Assembly (NCBI RefSeq): GCF_017912535.1 | Contig: NZ_JAERQK010000003.1 | Span: forward strand, 186,001 to 250,000 | Direction of reading: 5' to 3' | DNA length: 64,000 nt | From: Motiliproteus sediminis | Lineage (GTDB): Bacteria > Pseudomonadota > Gammaproteobacteria > Pseudomonadales > Balneatricaceae | Part shown: positions 1-8,823 of the stretch, in pieces | Position numbering within the stretch: position 1 is the first letter of the stretch | Layout: each line of letters opens with the position of its first letter | Notes under the pieces: model-generated | What the model saw: the letters and a program-made list of their open reading frames with translations, nothing else | Database searches by the model: none | Told to the model about the DNA's origin: nothing | Position numbers and translations under genes: made by a program

Positions 1-2410
1 CAGCCCGGACATCGTCAGCCAGGGTCTCTGGCAGCGTCCCATTGATCGGCTGTAACGGCGGTTGCTGGCCGTCCAGTAGCGCCTTTTCCAACTGCTGGCA
101 CTGCTGCTCTAGCTGCTGCAGTGCGCTCCAGTCCGGCTCCTGCGGATGACAACGCAGCTGGTATGCAAACAGGGCGGTTTCGAAACGGCGCTGCAAGCGC
201 CGACCGTCAGCCAACTGATCCAGTTGCTGCTGGAACTGCTGTTGCAGCCGTGCCGGACTGAGGGGCAGTGGCTGGTGCGTGTCTTCAAGCTCAACGCATA
301 GCGCTTCGCACTGCTGTCGGGCCTGTTCTTCGTTGTCGGCCCGCGCAGTTTTGGCACGCTGGTGCAGCTGGTTACAGGCATCGTTGAACCGCGGCCAAAG
401 TTGTTGTTCGAGCTCCCGCTCAGTGGGCCCCAGCTGTTTCCATTGGCGTTGCAGCTCCCGGGCTTGTTCGGCACCGGCGTCAAGATCGGAGTCGCCCAGG
501 AGGCGCTCAGCCTGCCCGGTCAGTTGCTGTTTTAGTTCGCCGTTGCTTCGGCGCATCTGGTCAAGCTGCTGCTCCAGCGCCTTGAGGCCCTGATTGAAAC
601 GTTTCTGAAGTTTCTTGCCGGGTGCTCGCTCCACCGGACTGAAATGGCGCCAGTCACTGCGCAGTTGCCGATTACTGGCCACCAGCGACTTGAGATCGGC
701 ACGGGACCAGTCGGTATGCTGGAGTAGATGATCCAGTTGCTCGCACAGCCGTTCACGCTGGCTCAGGTTCTGCTGGCGCAGTTGGCGTTGCTGGTCAAAG
801 TAATCGCGACAGTTACTGTAGGCCCGGTCGTTGGCTTGCTGATACTGGCGTCGCAGACCGTGTGGAATCAACGGGCTGTCGAGCTGCTTCCACTGCTGCT
901 GCAGCTCTTTGAGCTGGGCGGCACGATTGGCGACCGCCTGGGAGTCGTCGGCGGAGAGGGCTTCCATTGCCTGACAAAGGGCTTCCAGCTTGGGCCGGGT
1001 GGCAAATTGCTGCCATCCCTGCAGCTCCTGATAGCGGGCGTTGAGACGGGTAAACTGTTGTTTGTCGCGTCCGCGCAGCTGGCGCTGCTGCTCCCGTAGC
1101 GGCCGGATGGCATCCGTGGCAGCGGTGAGTGCGCCCTGGTCCAATGCTTGCTCGAGCCGTTCGAGGTGATCCCGCAGAGCGTCATCGCCCGGCTCGGGAG
1201 CCGGCTGTAGTTGCTGCTGCAGCGTGGTCAGCCGCAGCCGGCAGTGTTGCAGTAGCGGCGTGGTCGGTAACTGGCGCGGCCACGCCAGCTGCTCCAGCAG
1301 CGCTGTCAGTTGTTCAGTCTCATCAGCGGCTTGCAGCTGCGGCGCCAGCTCGTCGTAGCGCTGCCAGTGTGCCAGTCGTTGCGAAACATTGGCGTGGCAT
1401 TGGTCGAACTGCTGTTGTTCGCTGGTGGTCACGGGGCGGATAACGGCCAGCTCCTGCCAACGCTGCTGCCAGTGCTCCAGTTCGGAAGTGGCGCTGCGCT
1501 GGTCGGCTGCCGTCGGCTGAGTGAGGGCCTCGGCGGCTTGTCGAATGGTCGCCAGCAACTGTTGTTGCTCACTGTGCGCGCAGGCTTGCTGGTCGCGTTC
1601 GGCCAGTTCCTCGGCGTAACGGTCTGCTTTAAGCACGCACTGGGCATGGGCTTTGTCGAACCGGGTGAGGTAGTTGTGGGCAGGTTCGAAATCGAGACTG
1701 TCCCACTGCAGTTTCAGCCCCTGAAGCTTGGCCTGGTAGTGGGGCGCAACACTCTCTTCTGCTAACTTTTCCAGCGCTTGGCACAGGTGCTGTTGGGCTT
1801 GCTGACGGCTCTGTTCGCGTTGGGCCTCGTCGCGCTGGGCGTCCTGTCGAGACTTGAGAGTGCGGTACAGGTTTTTATCGCTTTGTCGTACCTGACGAAT
1901 CAGTTGCTGCAGTAGCTCGGGGTCGCGAATGCTTTCCGCTGCCAGTTGCCGCAGGGGACGGCTGTCGGCATCGGTGATCACCTTGGCCAATGCACTTTCG
2001 TCCACCAGTCGCAGTACCGCCTCTTGCCGGATCTCGTAACAGTCGCCTTTGAGCGCCACGTGCAGCAGGTAGTCGGTCTGGGCAAGGCGATCCAGCACTT
2101 GTAGCCGGCGCGCCATGGGCAGTTCGATGGCATCGAGGCCGGTGACCAGATCACACAGACGGTTGAGGGCGCTCTGGCGCACACCGGCGTCGACATCATG
2201 GTCGGCCAGTTGGCTGAGGCAGTCGACATTAACCAGTTTATTCAGCGCTTGCCGGCGGACATCGGGGTCACGGTCCTCGCGGGCGATGGTTTCGAGAATG
2301 GTTTGATCGTTATCCTGACCGGGATCGAGATTACCCACCGCTTTTTTGCGCACGTCAGACCGCGGGTGCTGCCACTTGGGGCGAAACAGGTTTGTCAGGA
2401 TCAACTGCAT
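1..2410 (-). CDS. DUF349 domain-containing protein (partial, 3' end beyond the window)
   Basis: The reading frame is open from an ATG at 2410 to the left edge, about 800 codons. The first ~150 residues contain HEAT-like helical repeats (VRKKAVGNL, VRRQALNKL, VRQSALNRL). The rest is very Gln/Leu/Glu-rich helix with recurrent Trp-centred units (WQQRWQEL, LQQQWKQLD, LRSDWRHFSP, LQRQWKQLGP) typical of DUF349 repeats. An AAGG sequence lies just upstream of the start. Family members are long cytoplasmic coiled proteins of unknown biochemical role. No catalytic motif is visible. The C-terminus is outside the window, so full length is unknown. Confidence 0.85.
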   Translation of the reverse strand, partial: MQLILTNLFRPKWQHPRSDVRKKAVGNLDPGQDNDQTILETIAREDRDPDVRRQALNKLVNVDCLSQLADHDVDAGVRQSALNRLCDLVTGLDAIELPMARRLQVLDRLAQTDYLLHVALKGDCYEIRQEAVLRLVDESALAKVITDADSRPLRQLAAESIRDPELLQQLIRQVRQSDKNLYRTLKSRQDAQRDEAQREQSRQQAQQHLCQALEKLAEESVAPHYQAKLQGLKLQWDSLDFEPAHNYLTRFDKAHAQCVLKADRYAEELAERDQQACAHSEQQQLLATIRQAAEALTQPTAADQRSATSELEHWQQRWQELAVIRPVTTSEQQQFDQCHANVSQRLAHWQRYDELAPQLQAADETEQLTALLEQLAWPRQLPTTPLLQHCRLRLTTLQQQLQPAPEPGDDALRDHLERLEQALDQGALTAATDAIRPLREQQRQLRGRDKQQFTRLNARYQELQGWQQFATRPKLEALCQAMEALSADDSQAVANRAAQLKELQQQWKQLDSPLIPHGLRRQYQQANDRAYSNCRDYFDQQRQLRQQNLSQRERLCEQLDHLLQHTDWSRADLKSLVASNRQLRSDWRHFSPVERAPGKKLQKRFNQGLKALEQQLDQMRRSNGELKQQLTGQAERLLGDSDLDAGAEQARELQRQWKQLGPTERELEQQLWPRFNDACNQLHQRAKTARADNEEQARQQCEALCVELEDTHQPLPLSPARLQQQFQQQLDQLADGRRLQRRFETALFAYQLRCHPQEPDWSALQQLEQQCQQLEKALLDGQQPPLQPINGTLPETLADDVRA

Positions 2411-2594
2411 GCCTTAACCGATCGAAAATTTATGAATGAATACCGCCAAGGCCACGAGCAGTGGCAAAGTCGGACGGCCATGGCCGCGAGGCGCGTTGGC
2501 GGTCGAGGGGACGTGTGTTTTGCGTTGTTATGGTTACATCTTCCCGGCGGCCATTCTATGACTTTTGGCGGCGCTTCGAAAGCGATTCGCTCAC

Positions 2595-3086
2595 TCATTG
2601 CTGATGACAACGTTTGTACTTCTTGCCAGACCCGCAGGGGCAGGGACTGTTGCGACCAAGGGTGGCAAGGGCGCGAAACTCCGGTTTGCCCCGGGTGTAA
2701 TACCAGCGCCCCTGCTCGCGCACGAACGCTGAACGCTCCTCCAGTTCGCCCAGCCGATCACCCTCAAGGTAGCGCGCGACGAAGTGCACCTCGCCGGCGG
2801 CGTCGGTTGGCGAACCCGCATCGCAATCACGAACCTCCAGAGCCAACCAGCGGGTGTGCTGGTCCTGTTGCTGCAGCGCCTCGATCGACAACGCCTGCCG
2901 AAAATCGCGATGATGGGTTTCAATCAGGTAATCAAAGTAACCCAGCGCAAAGGCACAGAAACGGGAGCGCATCAGCTGTTCGGCCGTGGCGGCCTGCTGT
3001 TTCTCGTGCAGCAGAGGGCGGCAGCACAAGGCAAAAGGTTGACCGCTGCCGCAGGGGCATGCGGATGACACAGGGGGGCGGGGCAT
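2595..3086 (-). CDS. ychJ: YchJ family SEC-C motif protein (UPF0225)
   Basis: A 163-residue protein with a zinc-binding SEC-C motif at each end: CPCGSGQPFALCC near residue 11 and CPCGSGKKYKRCH at the extreme C-terminus. Between them is the conserved YchJ core (AEQLMRSRFCAFALG, VHFVARYLEGDRLGELEERSAF cut here for length). Length and layout match the UPF0225/YchJ family. Its biochemical role is not established; SEC-C motifs bind zinc and are used for SecB docking in SecA. It stands alone, divergent from sbcB across a 73-bp gap. Confidence 0.9.
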   Translation of the reverse strand: MPRPPVSSACPCGSGQPFALCCRPLLHEKQQAATAEQLMRSRFCAFALGYFDYLIETHHRDFRQALSIEALQQQDQHTRWLALEVRDCDAGSPTDAAGEVHFVARYLEGDRLGELEERSAFVREQGRWYYTRGKPEFRALATLGRNSPCPCGSGKKYKRCHQQ

Positions 3087-3159
3087 CGACCGTGTACCTG
3101 TTGGCAGTTGGGGGGGCGGTTACTTTATCATAAGCGGCAATCAGGACAGGACCGACCCC

Positions 3160-4602
3160 ATGGCTAACTCGACCCCGACATTCTACTGGCACGATTACGA
3201 AACCTTTGGCGCTACCCCCTCCCTGGATCGCCCCTGCCAGTTTGCCGGTATCCGTACCGACTGGGAGCTCAATCCCATCGGTGATCCGCTGATGATCTAC
3301 TGCAAACCGGCGGATGACTATCTGCCCCATCCGGAAGCCTGCCTGATCACCGGGATCACCCCGCAAACCGCGCTTAAAGAGGGGGTCTGTGAGGCCGAGT
3401 TTATGGCTCGAATCCATGCCGAGCTGGCGCAACCGGGGACTTGCGGCGTCGGCTACAACAGTCTGCGCTTTGATGACGAAGTGACACGCTACGGTTTCTA
3501 CCGCAACTTCATCGATCCCTACGGTCGCGAGTGGCAGAACGGTAACTCCCGTTGGGATGTGATCGATATGCTGCGTATGGCGCGGGCGTTGCGGCCCGAG
3601 GGGATCGAATGGCCGCGGTACGAGGATGGCACCCCCAGTCTGCGGCTTGAGGATCTGACCCGCGCCAACGGCCTGAGCCACGAGGCCGCGCACGATGCCT
3701 TGTCCGATGTGTATGCCACCATCGCCGTGGCTCGTCTGGTGAAAGAGCGCCAGCCGCGTCTGTTCGAGTATGCGCTGAAGTTACGGGACAAACGCTTTGC
3801 TGCGTCGCAACTGGACGTGGCGCGGATGAAACCGGTGCTGCATATCTCCTCCCGCTACTCGGCAGAGGTCAGTAATACCGCGCTGGTGGTGCCGTTGGCA
3901 GCACACCTGACCAATCGCAATGCGGTAATTGTTTATGATTTGCGGGTCGATCCCACCCCCTTGCTGACCCAGGCCGCGGAGCTGGTGCGGGAGAAGCTCT
4001 ATACCGCCAGCCGGGATCTGGCCGAAGGCGAAGAGCGGATACCGCTGAAACTGGTTCACCTCAACCGGACCCCGATGCTGGCCCCCGCCACGATGCTCAC
4101 CACCGAGGAGGCGGCTCGACTGCAGATATCCGGCGAGCAGTGCCGACGCCATCTGGGGCTGCTGCGGGCGGCCGAGGGGCTGACTGAAAAGCTGCAGCTG
4201 ATCTATAGCGACCTGGGGTTCGAGAGTGGTGGCGATCCCGACTTGATGCTATACAGCGGCGGCTTTTTTTCGCCGGCTGATCGCGCGGCTATGGATCGGG
4301 TGCGCGCTACTGATCCTTCGCTGCTGGGGGAGGAAACCTTTGCTTTTCAGGACGGGCGTTTGGAAGAGATGCTGTTTCGCTACCGGGCGCGCAACTATCC
4401 CGCCACGTTGTCCGCAGAAGAACAGCAGCAGTGGGAGCAATACCGTCAGCAGCGGCTGCTTGAGCAGCCCCCGAAAGGGGCTCTGACCTTTGAGGCCTTT
4501 TACAGCCGCCTCAATCAGTTGGCAGCGCAACAGCCGGCGGCGGAGAAGATGCATCTGCTGGAGGAGCTTGCTGCTTATGGGGAGTCCATTTATCCTGTCT
4601 GA
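3160..4602 (+). CDS. sbcB: Exodeoxyribonuclease I
   Basis: A 480-residue ExoI, the 3'-5' single-strand DNA exonuclease used in recombination and mismatch repair. The N-terminal DEDDh exonuclease domain shows motif I as HDYETFG (D12, E14), motif II around GYNSLRFDDEVTRYGFYRN and motif III in HEAAHDALSDVYAT. The SH3-like and C-terminal helical parts follow (PPKGALTFEAFYSRL). Length matches the E. coli enzyme (~475 aa). The ATG at 3160 has AGGACAGGACC upstream. The next gene begins directly after its stop codon. Confidence 0.96.
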   Translation: MANSTPTFYWHDYETFGATPSLDRPCQFAGIRTDWELNPIGDPLMIYCKPADDYLPHPEACLITGITPQTALKEGVCEAEFMARIHAELAQPGTCGVGYNSLRFDDEVTRYGFYRNFIDPYGREWQNGNSRWDVIDMLRMARALRPEGIEWPRYEDGTPSLRLEDLTRANGLSHEAAHDALSDVYATIAVARLVKERQPRLFEYALKLRDKRFAASQLDVARMKPVLHISSRYSAEVSNTALVVPLAAHLTNRNAVIVYDLRVDPTPLLTQAAELVREKLYTASRDLAEGEERIPLKLVHLNRTPMLAPATMLTTEEAARLQISGEQCRRHLGLLRAAEGLTEKLQLIYSDLGFESGGDPDLMLYSGGFFSPADRAAMDRVRATDPSLLGEETFAFQDGRLEEMLFRYRARNYPATLSAEEQQQWEQYRQQRLLEQPPKGALTFEAFYSRLNQLAAQQPAAEKMHLLEELAAYGESIYPV

Positions 4603-5181
4603 ATGTTGATTCGCCGCACCGTACCGCTGTTGCTTTGCTGCCTGGTGACGCCTGCCGTTGCCGAGGAGCCGCTGCCCTATCTTGAGGTGCCGCCGCAGCC
4701 GGTCGAGGAGCTGCGCTATCACCAGATTCCGCATTCGGCCGAATTAGGCAAGCCGCTAAAGGAAGAGGATTTTCCGGAGATCCCGGTAGATCGCATCAGC
4801 GATCTGCAGGAAGACGCGGAAACTGTCTACCGCAATATGGAGACCGGCCAGTTCGATCGCGAACCGATGGTTGAGATCGCACCGCGCAACTACCCTGACA
4901 TGCAGCTGCCGGAGCCCACAGTCATTCCCGCCGAACAGCCCTCCGCGCCGCCGGTCAATACCATTCCCGCCCAGCGTATCGTCGAGCGTCAAAGTGTCGG
5001 TGAAGATCGCATCTTTCAGGAGTTGAATGCCCGCGCCGCCGAAGAGGCGGAGTTGCCTCCGCCGCCGCCGATGCCGATGCCGACCGTCCGAGGAATGCGT
5101 CGGGTGAGCAGCTCCGCGCCGGTGGCTGCGGATGCTGCCACCCTCTCGGTGGTGGAGGAAGCGGCGGACTCGGAACAGTAG
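4603..5181 (+). CDS. Hypothetical exported Pro/Glu-rich protein
   Basis: A 192-residue protein whose ATG abuts the sbcB stop (TGAATG), so it is probably translated from the same transcript. The N-terminus MLIRRTVPLLLCCLVTPAVA reads as a Sec signal peptide with cleavage after AVA. The mature part is acidic and proline-rich (YLEVPPQPVEEL, LPPPPPMPMP) with low complexity and no enzyme motif. It ends with a serine/alanine tail. No family was recognised. It may be a periplasmic or cell-envelope protein. Confidence 0.7.
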   Translation: MLIRRTVPLLLCCLVTPAVAEEPLPYLEVPPQPVEELRYHQIPHSAELGKPLKEEDFPEIPVDRISDLQEDAETVYRNMETGQFDREPMVEIAPRNYPDMQLPEPTVIPAEQPSAPPVNTIPAQRIVERQSVGEDRIFQELNARAAEEAELPPPPPMPMPTVRGMRRVSSSAPVAADAATLSVVEEAADSEQ

Positions 5182-5189
5182 CCCGACGG

Positions 5190-7949
5190 CTAGTTGGCCG
5201 GCGGCCGCTGGGCTTCCAGCAGTAGCTGCCGCTGACGCAAGCGTTCAGCCGTGTCGAGCAGGTCCTGCCGGCTGACCGCGCGAATTGCCGCTGCCAGCTG
5301 CTCGCGGCTGTCGAAGTTCAGGTATTCCCGATCCAGCTCCTGCCAGTAGCGGTTGGTGCGATCACTCAGCTTCTTGTCCCGTTCCAGCAGGCTAACCAGC
5401 AAACTTTGCTTCAGCTGTTGCAGCCGGGTGTCGTCAATCGCCTCTACTAATGTACCGACGCCGTCGAGGAAGCTGTTGATATCGGCAACCAGCGTGCTGG
5501 TAGCGGTGGAAGGGGATTGCACCACCAGTGCGATACCGGCGCGTTCCTGAAGCGGGTATGCAGTGCTGAAGACCACGTAGCCACGCTGTTTTTCGGTCCG
5601 CAATTCGGTGTAGAAGGGGGCGGATATCAGTTTGTTGATCAGTCCAAACAGCGCCCGCTCCTTGAGGCCGTCCTCCTGCCCTTGCAGGTAGAGAATGACC
5701 GCCTTGTCATTGTGGTCAGCGGCGACCGGCAGGCGCTCAAGACCGACCTCCAGCGACTGGACCTCTCCCGGGGCAACCGCTACCGGTTTCATCTGGCTGA
5801 GCAGGCGCTGCTCCAGCACGGCGGCCAGCTCCAGCGCATCATCGCGGCTAAGATTGCCATGGGCCAGTGCTTCCAGATTACCCTGTCCCAGCAGTCTGGG
5901 GATATGCGCCTGCAGTGCTTTGGCATCGATCGCCTCCAGTGCGGCCAGGCGCTCATCAATCGACCACCCCGGCTGCATCAGCCGGTCCTGCAACTGGTCA
6001 AAGGCCAGTTCGTAGGGGGTTGACTGCTTGCGGTTCTCCAGCTGCTGGCGCATCTGGGTCTTGATTATCGCAAAGCGATCAGGGTCGACCTCAAACCCCG
6101 GCAGGCTGTCCACCACCGTTTGCAGCAACCGCTCCTGTTTGTCGCTATAGCCGGACAGGCGCAGGCTAAATCCACGAATGTGCGGGTACAGACTGGTGCT
6201 GAAGCCGGCTACGTTGGCAGGGTAGAGGTAGCTGTTAAGTTGATCGTTGACCAGCTTCACGAACAATGCGGTGAGCAGATTATGGCGCACCGTGTCGTTG
6301 GCGACGGGCGATCTCACCGTCAGGTAGAGATTGGCGCGCGGAAAGCGGAAATCATCGTCCTGTTGATACCAGAAACGTAGCCCCGGTCGTTCGACAATCG
6401 CTTGTGGCCGCTCCATCCCCGCCAGCGGTTGCAGGCTGAAGTCCTCGGCCAGGAAGGGGTTGGGCTTGGGCAGTTGGATCGCAGCTACCGGCTCCCGGGC
6501 GCGCCAGCGTTGCAGGCGGTCGTTATCGATCGCCTGCAGTTGGTAGCGGGTCTGGTAATAGGGTTCCACGCGGTCGGTGTCGATCTCGCTGGCAGTCAAG
6601 GTCAGCAGCAGATTATCCGGGTTCAGATGGCTGAGGTAACGTCGAATCAGCTCCGGATCAAACTCGCTAAACAGGTAGTCACCGTGGAGCAGTTCGGCGG
6701 TGGGATAGCGGCGCAGCTTGCCCGCCAGGCGCAACACGTCGTAGAGCTCCCGTGAGGGTTCCTTGAAACGGAAGGCGGTTTCGCTGATCTGCCGTTCTTC
6801 CGCGTAGCGCCACTCTTCGATGTCGTCGCGGGCGATAAGGTTGATGGTCGAGAACAGCAGATCAACGACCTTGTTGTAGTGGGCGAAGCCTTCCGGGGTC
6901 AATTCCACGTTGACTGAAAACGACGCCGCGTCATCGTGGTTGAAGCCGGCACCGGCACTCAGGCCTTGGGCCCAACCACGGCGCTTCAGTTCTGCCAGCA
7001 GGCTGGTGGGGCCCTCATGACCGATCAGCGCACCCAGATAATGCAGCGGTTTTTTATCCCAGTAGGGCGTTACCGGCGGCACCGGGAAGGTGGCGCTGAG
7101 CTGGTAAAGTTCACGCAAGCTTTGCACGTTCAGCTGGGCGGGAAGTTGCTTGGGCTGGAACAGCGGCGCAGACGACAATGGCAGGGTGCTGTCGCCGCTG
7201 CTGATGGCGTTGAATTTGCTCCGGGTCCATTGTTCCAGCGTGTCCAGCGATTGCGGCCCCTGAATAACCAGTGACATGCGGTTGGCGTTGTAGTGGCGCT
7301 GGTAGAACTCGCGCAGCGCGGTTTGCAGGTCTGAGTCAGGCTGGTCGCTGAGGGTGTCCAGGCTGCCCACCGAGAACTTGGCCAGCGGGTGTTCGGGGTT
7401 CAGCGCCTGTTTCAGCGCGGCGTAACCGCGGCGACCATCGTCCTTGAGCTTGGACTGGTACTCCGAATGGACGGCATGCCGTTCACGGTCGACATACTCG
7501 GGGGTGAACAGCGGGTTGATAAAGAACTGGGCGAAGCGGTCCAGCGCCGGCTCCAGATGCTGTTGATCCACATCGAAGAAGTAGTTGGTGCGGTCGTAGG
7601 CGGTAAAGGCGTTATGGCGCCCGCCATGCTCGCTGATAAAGGCCTGATAGGCGCCCGCTTGCGGGTACTTTTCGGTCCCCAGAAACAGCATGTGCTCGAG
7701 AAAGTGCGCCAGCCCCGGGTGCTGCTCAGGGTCTGCGCCACTGCCCACCGATACCTCCAGACTGGCGGCGGCCTTGTCGGCGTCCGGGCTGCTGATCAGC
7801 AGCACTTTGAGGCCGTTGTCGAGATCCAGTGCCCGGTAGCTGCGGTTATCCGCCGGGCTGGTGATCAGCTCGGCGCTGTGGCTGACGGCACTGGCCAGTA
7901 GCGCCAGCAGTAAAAAACCGAAACGCAACTGTTTCGATAGCGCAGTCAT
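5190..7949 (-). CDS. Periplasmic M16 (insulinase/pitrilysin) zinc protease
   Basis: A 919-residue protein with an N-terminal signal peptide (hydrophobic LLLALLASAVSHSA) and the inverted zincin motif HFLEH in GLAHFLEHMLFLGTEKYP. The third zinc ligand Glu lies in ERHAVHSEYQSKL. The four half-barrel architecture (M16 catalytic domain, inactive repeats, middle domain) matches E. coli protease III (PtrA, ~960 aa). It degrades peptides and small unfolded proteins in the periplasm. It is convergent with the upstream exported gene, only 8 bp separating the stops. It is likely the ptrA orthologue, though other M16A proteins are possible. Confidence 0.9.
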   Translation of the reverse strand: MTALSKQLRFGFLLLALLASAVSHSAELITSPADNRSYRALDLDNGLKVLLISSPDADKAAASLEVSVGSGADPEQHPGLAHFLEHMLFLGTEKYPQAGAYQAFISEHGGRHNAFTAYDRTNYFFDVDQQHLEPALDRFAQFFINPLFTPEYVDRERHAVHSEYQSKLKDDGRRGYAALKQALNPEHPLAKFSVGSLDTLSDQPDSDLQTALREFYQRHYNANRMSLVIQGPQSLDTLEQWTRSKFNAISSGDSTLPLSSAPLFQPKQLPAQLNVQSLRELYQLSATFPVPPVTPYWDKKPLHYLGALIGHEGPTSLLAELKRRGWAQGLSAGAGFNHDDAASFSVNVELTPEGFAHYNKVVDLLFSTINLIARDDIEEWRYAEERQISETAFRFKEPSRELYDVLRLAGKLRRYPTAELLHGDYLFSEFDPELIRRYLSHLNPDNLLLTLTASEIDTDRVEPYYQTRYQLQAIDNDRLQRWRAREPVAAIQLPKPNPFLAEDFSLQPLAGMERPQAIVERPGLRFWYQQDDDFRFPRANLYLTVRSPVANDTVRHNLLTALFVKLVNDQLNSYLYPANVAGFSTSLYPHIRGFSLRLSGYSDKQERLLQTVVDSLPGFEVDPDRFAIIKTQMRQQLENRKQSTPYELAFDQLQDRLMQPGWSIDERLAALEAIDAKALQAHIPRLLGQGNLEALAHGNLSRDDALELAAVLEQRLLSQMKPVAVAPGEVQSLEVGLERLPVAADHNDKAVILYLQGQEDGLKERALFGLINKLISAPFYTELRTEKQRGYVVFSTAYPLQERAGIALVVQSPSTATSTLVADINSFLDGVGTLVEAIDDTRLQQLKQSLLVSLLERDKKLSDRTNRYWQELDREYLNFDSREQLAAAIRAVSRQDLLDTAERLRQRQLLLEAQRPPAN

Positions 7950-8030
7950 GGCATCCCTCTTCGCATCTGCAGAAAGTTCTGGTTAGAGCCGGTCAGGCGC
8001 CCGCGGTTCCCGGCGGGGCTGTTTTTCGAC

Positions 8031-8303
8031 TCAGTGGCTGGCAGGCAATACCTGGCGGGCCAGGGCGATAGCGTCCTCAACGCTGTGCTTCTCCGGATCA
8101 AGCCGGGTGATGGCGCGCAGCGCGGTAAAGGCCTGCCCCAACTGCTGCTCCTGCTGCTTGTAGAGATCATTGATGGCCGCGTCGATGGCATCGTAGACCG
8201 CGCTGATCTGCTGGTCTCGGTTGAGCGCCGGGTTGACGTTGTTGAGAACGTTCAGGCAGGCGCGGGCAATGTTGATGTAGCGTTGGTCGAGGGGTTGGCT
8301 CAC
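8031..8303 (-). CDS. Small conserved-looking hypothetical protein (90 aa)
   Basis: A GTG-start ORF with GGAG seven bases upstream (GGAGTAACTCGTG). The product is acidic, all-helical in appearance (YINIARACLNVLNNVNPALN, VYDAIDAAINDLYKQQEQQL) and has no cysteine-rich, membrane or catalytic motif apart from one Cys. I recognise no family. It lies between the M16 protease (same strand, 81 bp downstream) and a divergent DUF6394 gene. The coding case rests on the RBS, the amphipathic helices and the fit to the gap. Confidence 0.65.
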   Translation of the reverse strand: MSQPLDQRYINIARACLNVLNNVNPALNRDQQISAVYDAIDAAINDLYKQQEQQLGQAFTALRAITRLDPEKHSVEDAIALARQVLPASH

Positions 8304-8432
8304 GAGTTACTCCGGTCGGCGGGTCAAAAAACAGGGTGCATTCTACCCAACCGGACCGATAGCAGCCACGGCTATGGCACTGCTGCGGTGCATTGCTTAG
8401 AATCCACGGAAAGTTAACGTGTGGGGGCAGGG

Positions 8433-8816
8433 ATGAACAGAGAAAAGGTGGTGTTCGCGTTTTTCATCGTATTGGCGCTGACGCTCAATTTTGGCTTTTA
8501 CGTGGGCGAGATCGACGACCCCGCGCACCACAACGTCTACGAGCTGTTCTTCGCCATTGTGGTCAGCCTGATCGCCACGGTGCTCAAGTTTGGCGACCGT
8601 ACCCATATCGGTGCCGTGCTGCTGGCCACCAGTCTGGTGGCGGACCTTCAGCTGGTGGCTGCGGCGGTGGTCTGGGGCTTTGCCGAACATGTCAGTGCCA
8701 CCGGAATGACGCCGGCGATCATGGCCAGCGTGGTGTCGCTGTCGGCCGGAGCGCTGCTGGCGAACATCACTTCGGTAATTCTATTGATGGTCGAGACGAT
8801 ACTGGTGCGCCGCTGA
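8433..8816 (+). CDS. DUF6394 family membrane protein
   Basis: A protein of about 127 residues with four predicted transmembrane helices: FAFFIVLALTLNFGFYVG; LFFAIVVSLIATVL; a long alanine/valine-rich segment after THIGAVLLATSLVADLQL; and SLSAGALLANITSVILLMVE. The ATG at 8433 is preferred over an upstream in-frame GTG at 8421 because of the GGGGGCAGGG just upstream. It ends 7 bp before the potassium-channel gene, so the two are co-transcribed. DUF6394 proteins are, as I recall, found beside TrkA-type channels, which suggests an accessory subunit; that role is inference. Confidence 0.75.
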   Translation: MNREKVVFAFFIVLALTLNFGFYVGEIDDPAHHNVYELFFAIVVSLIATVLKFGDRTHIGAVLLATSLVADLQLVAAAVVWGFAEHVSATGMTPAIMASVVSLSAGALLANITSVILLMVETILVRR

Positions 8817-8823
8817 GGCTCCC

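Noticed and set aside
2198..3133. A 311-codon plus-strand frame over the end of DUF349 and YchJ
   Set aside because: Overlaps YchJ, which has paired SEC-C motifs, and is Arg/Pro-rich without a domain.
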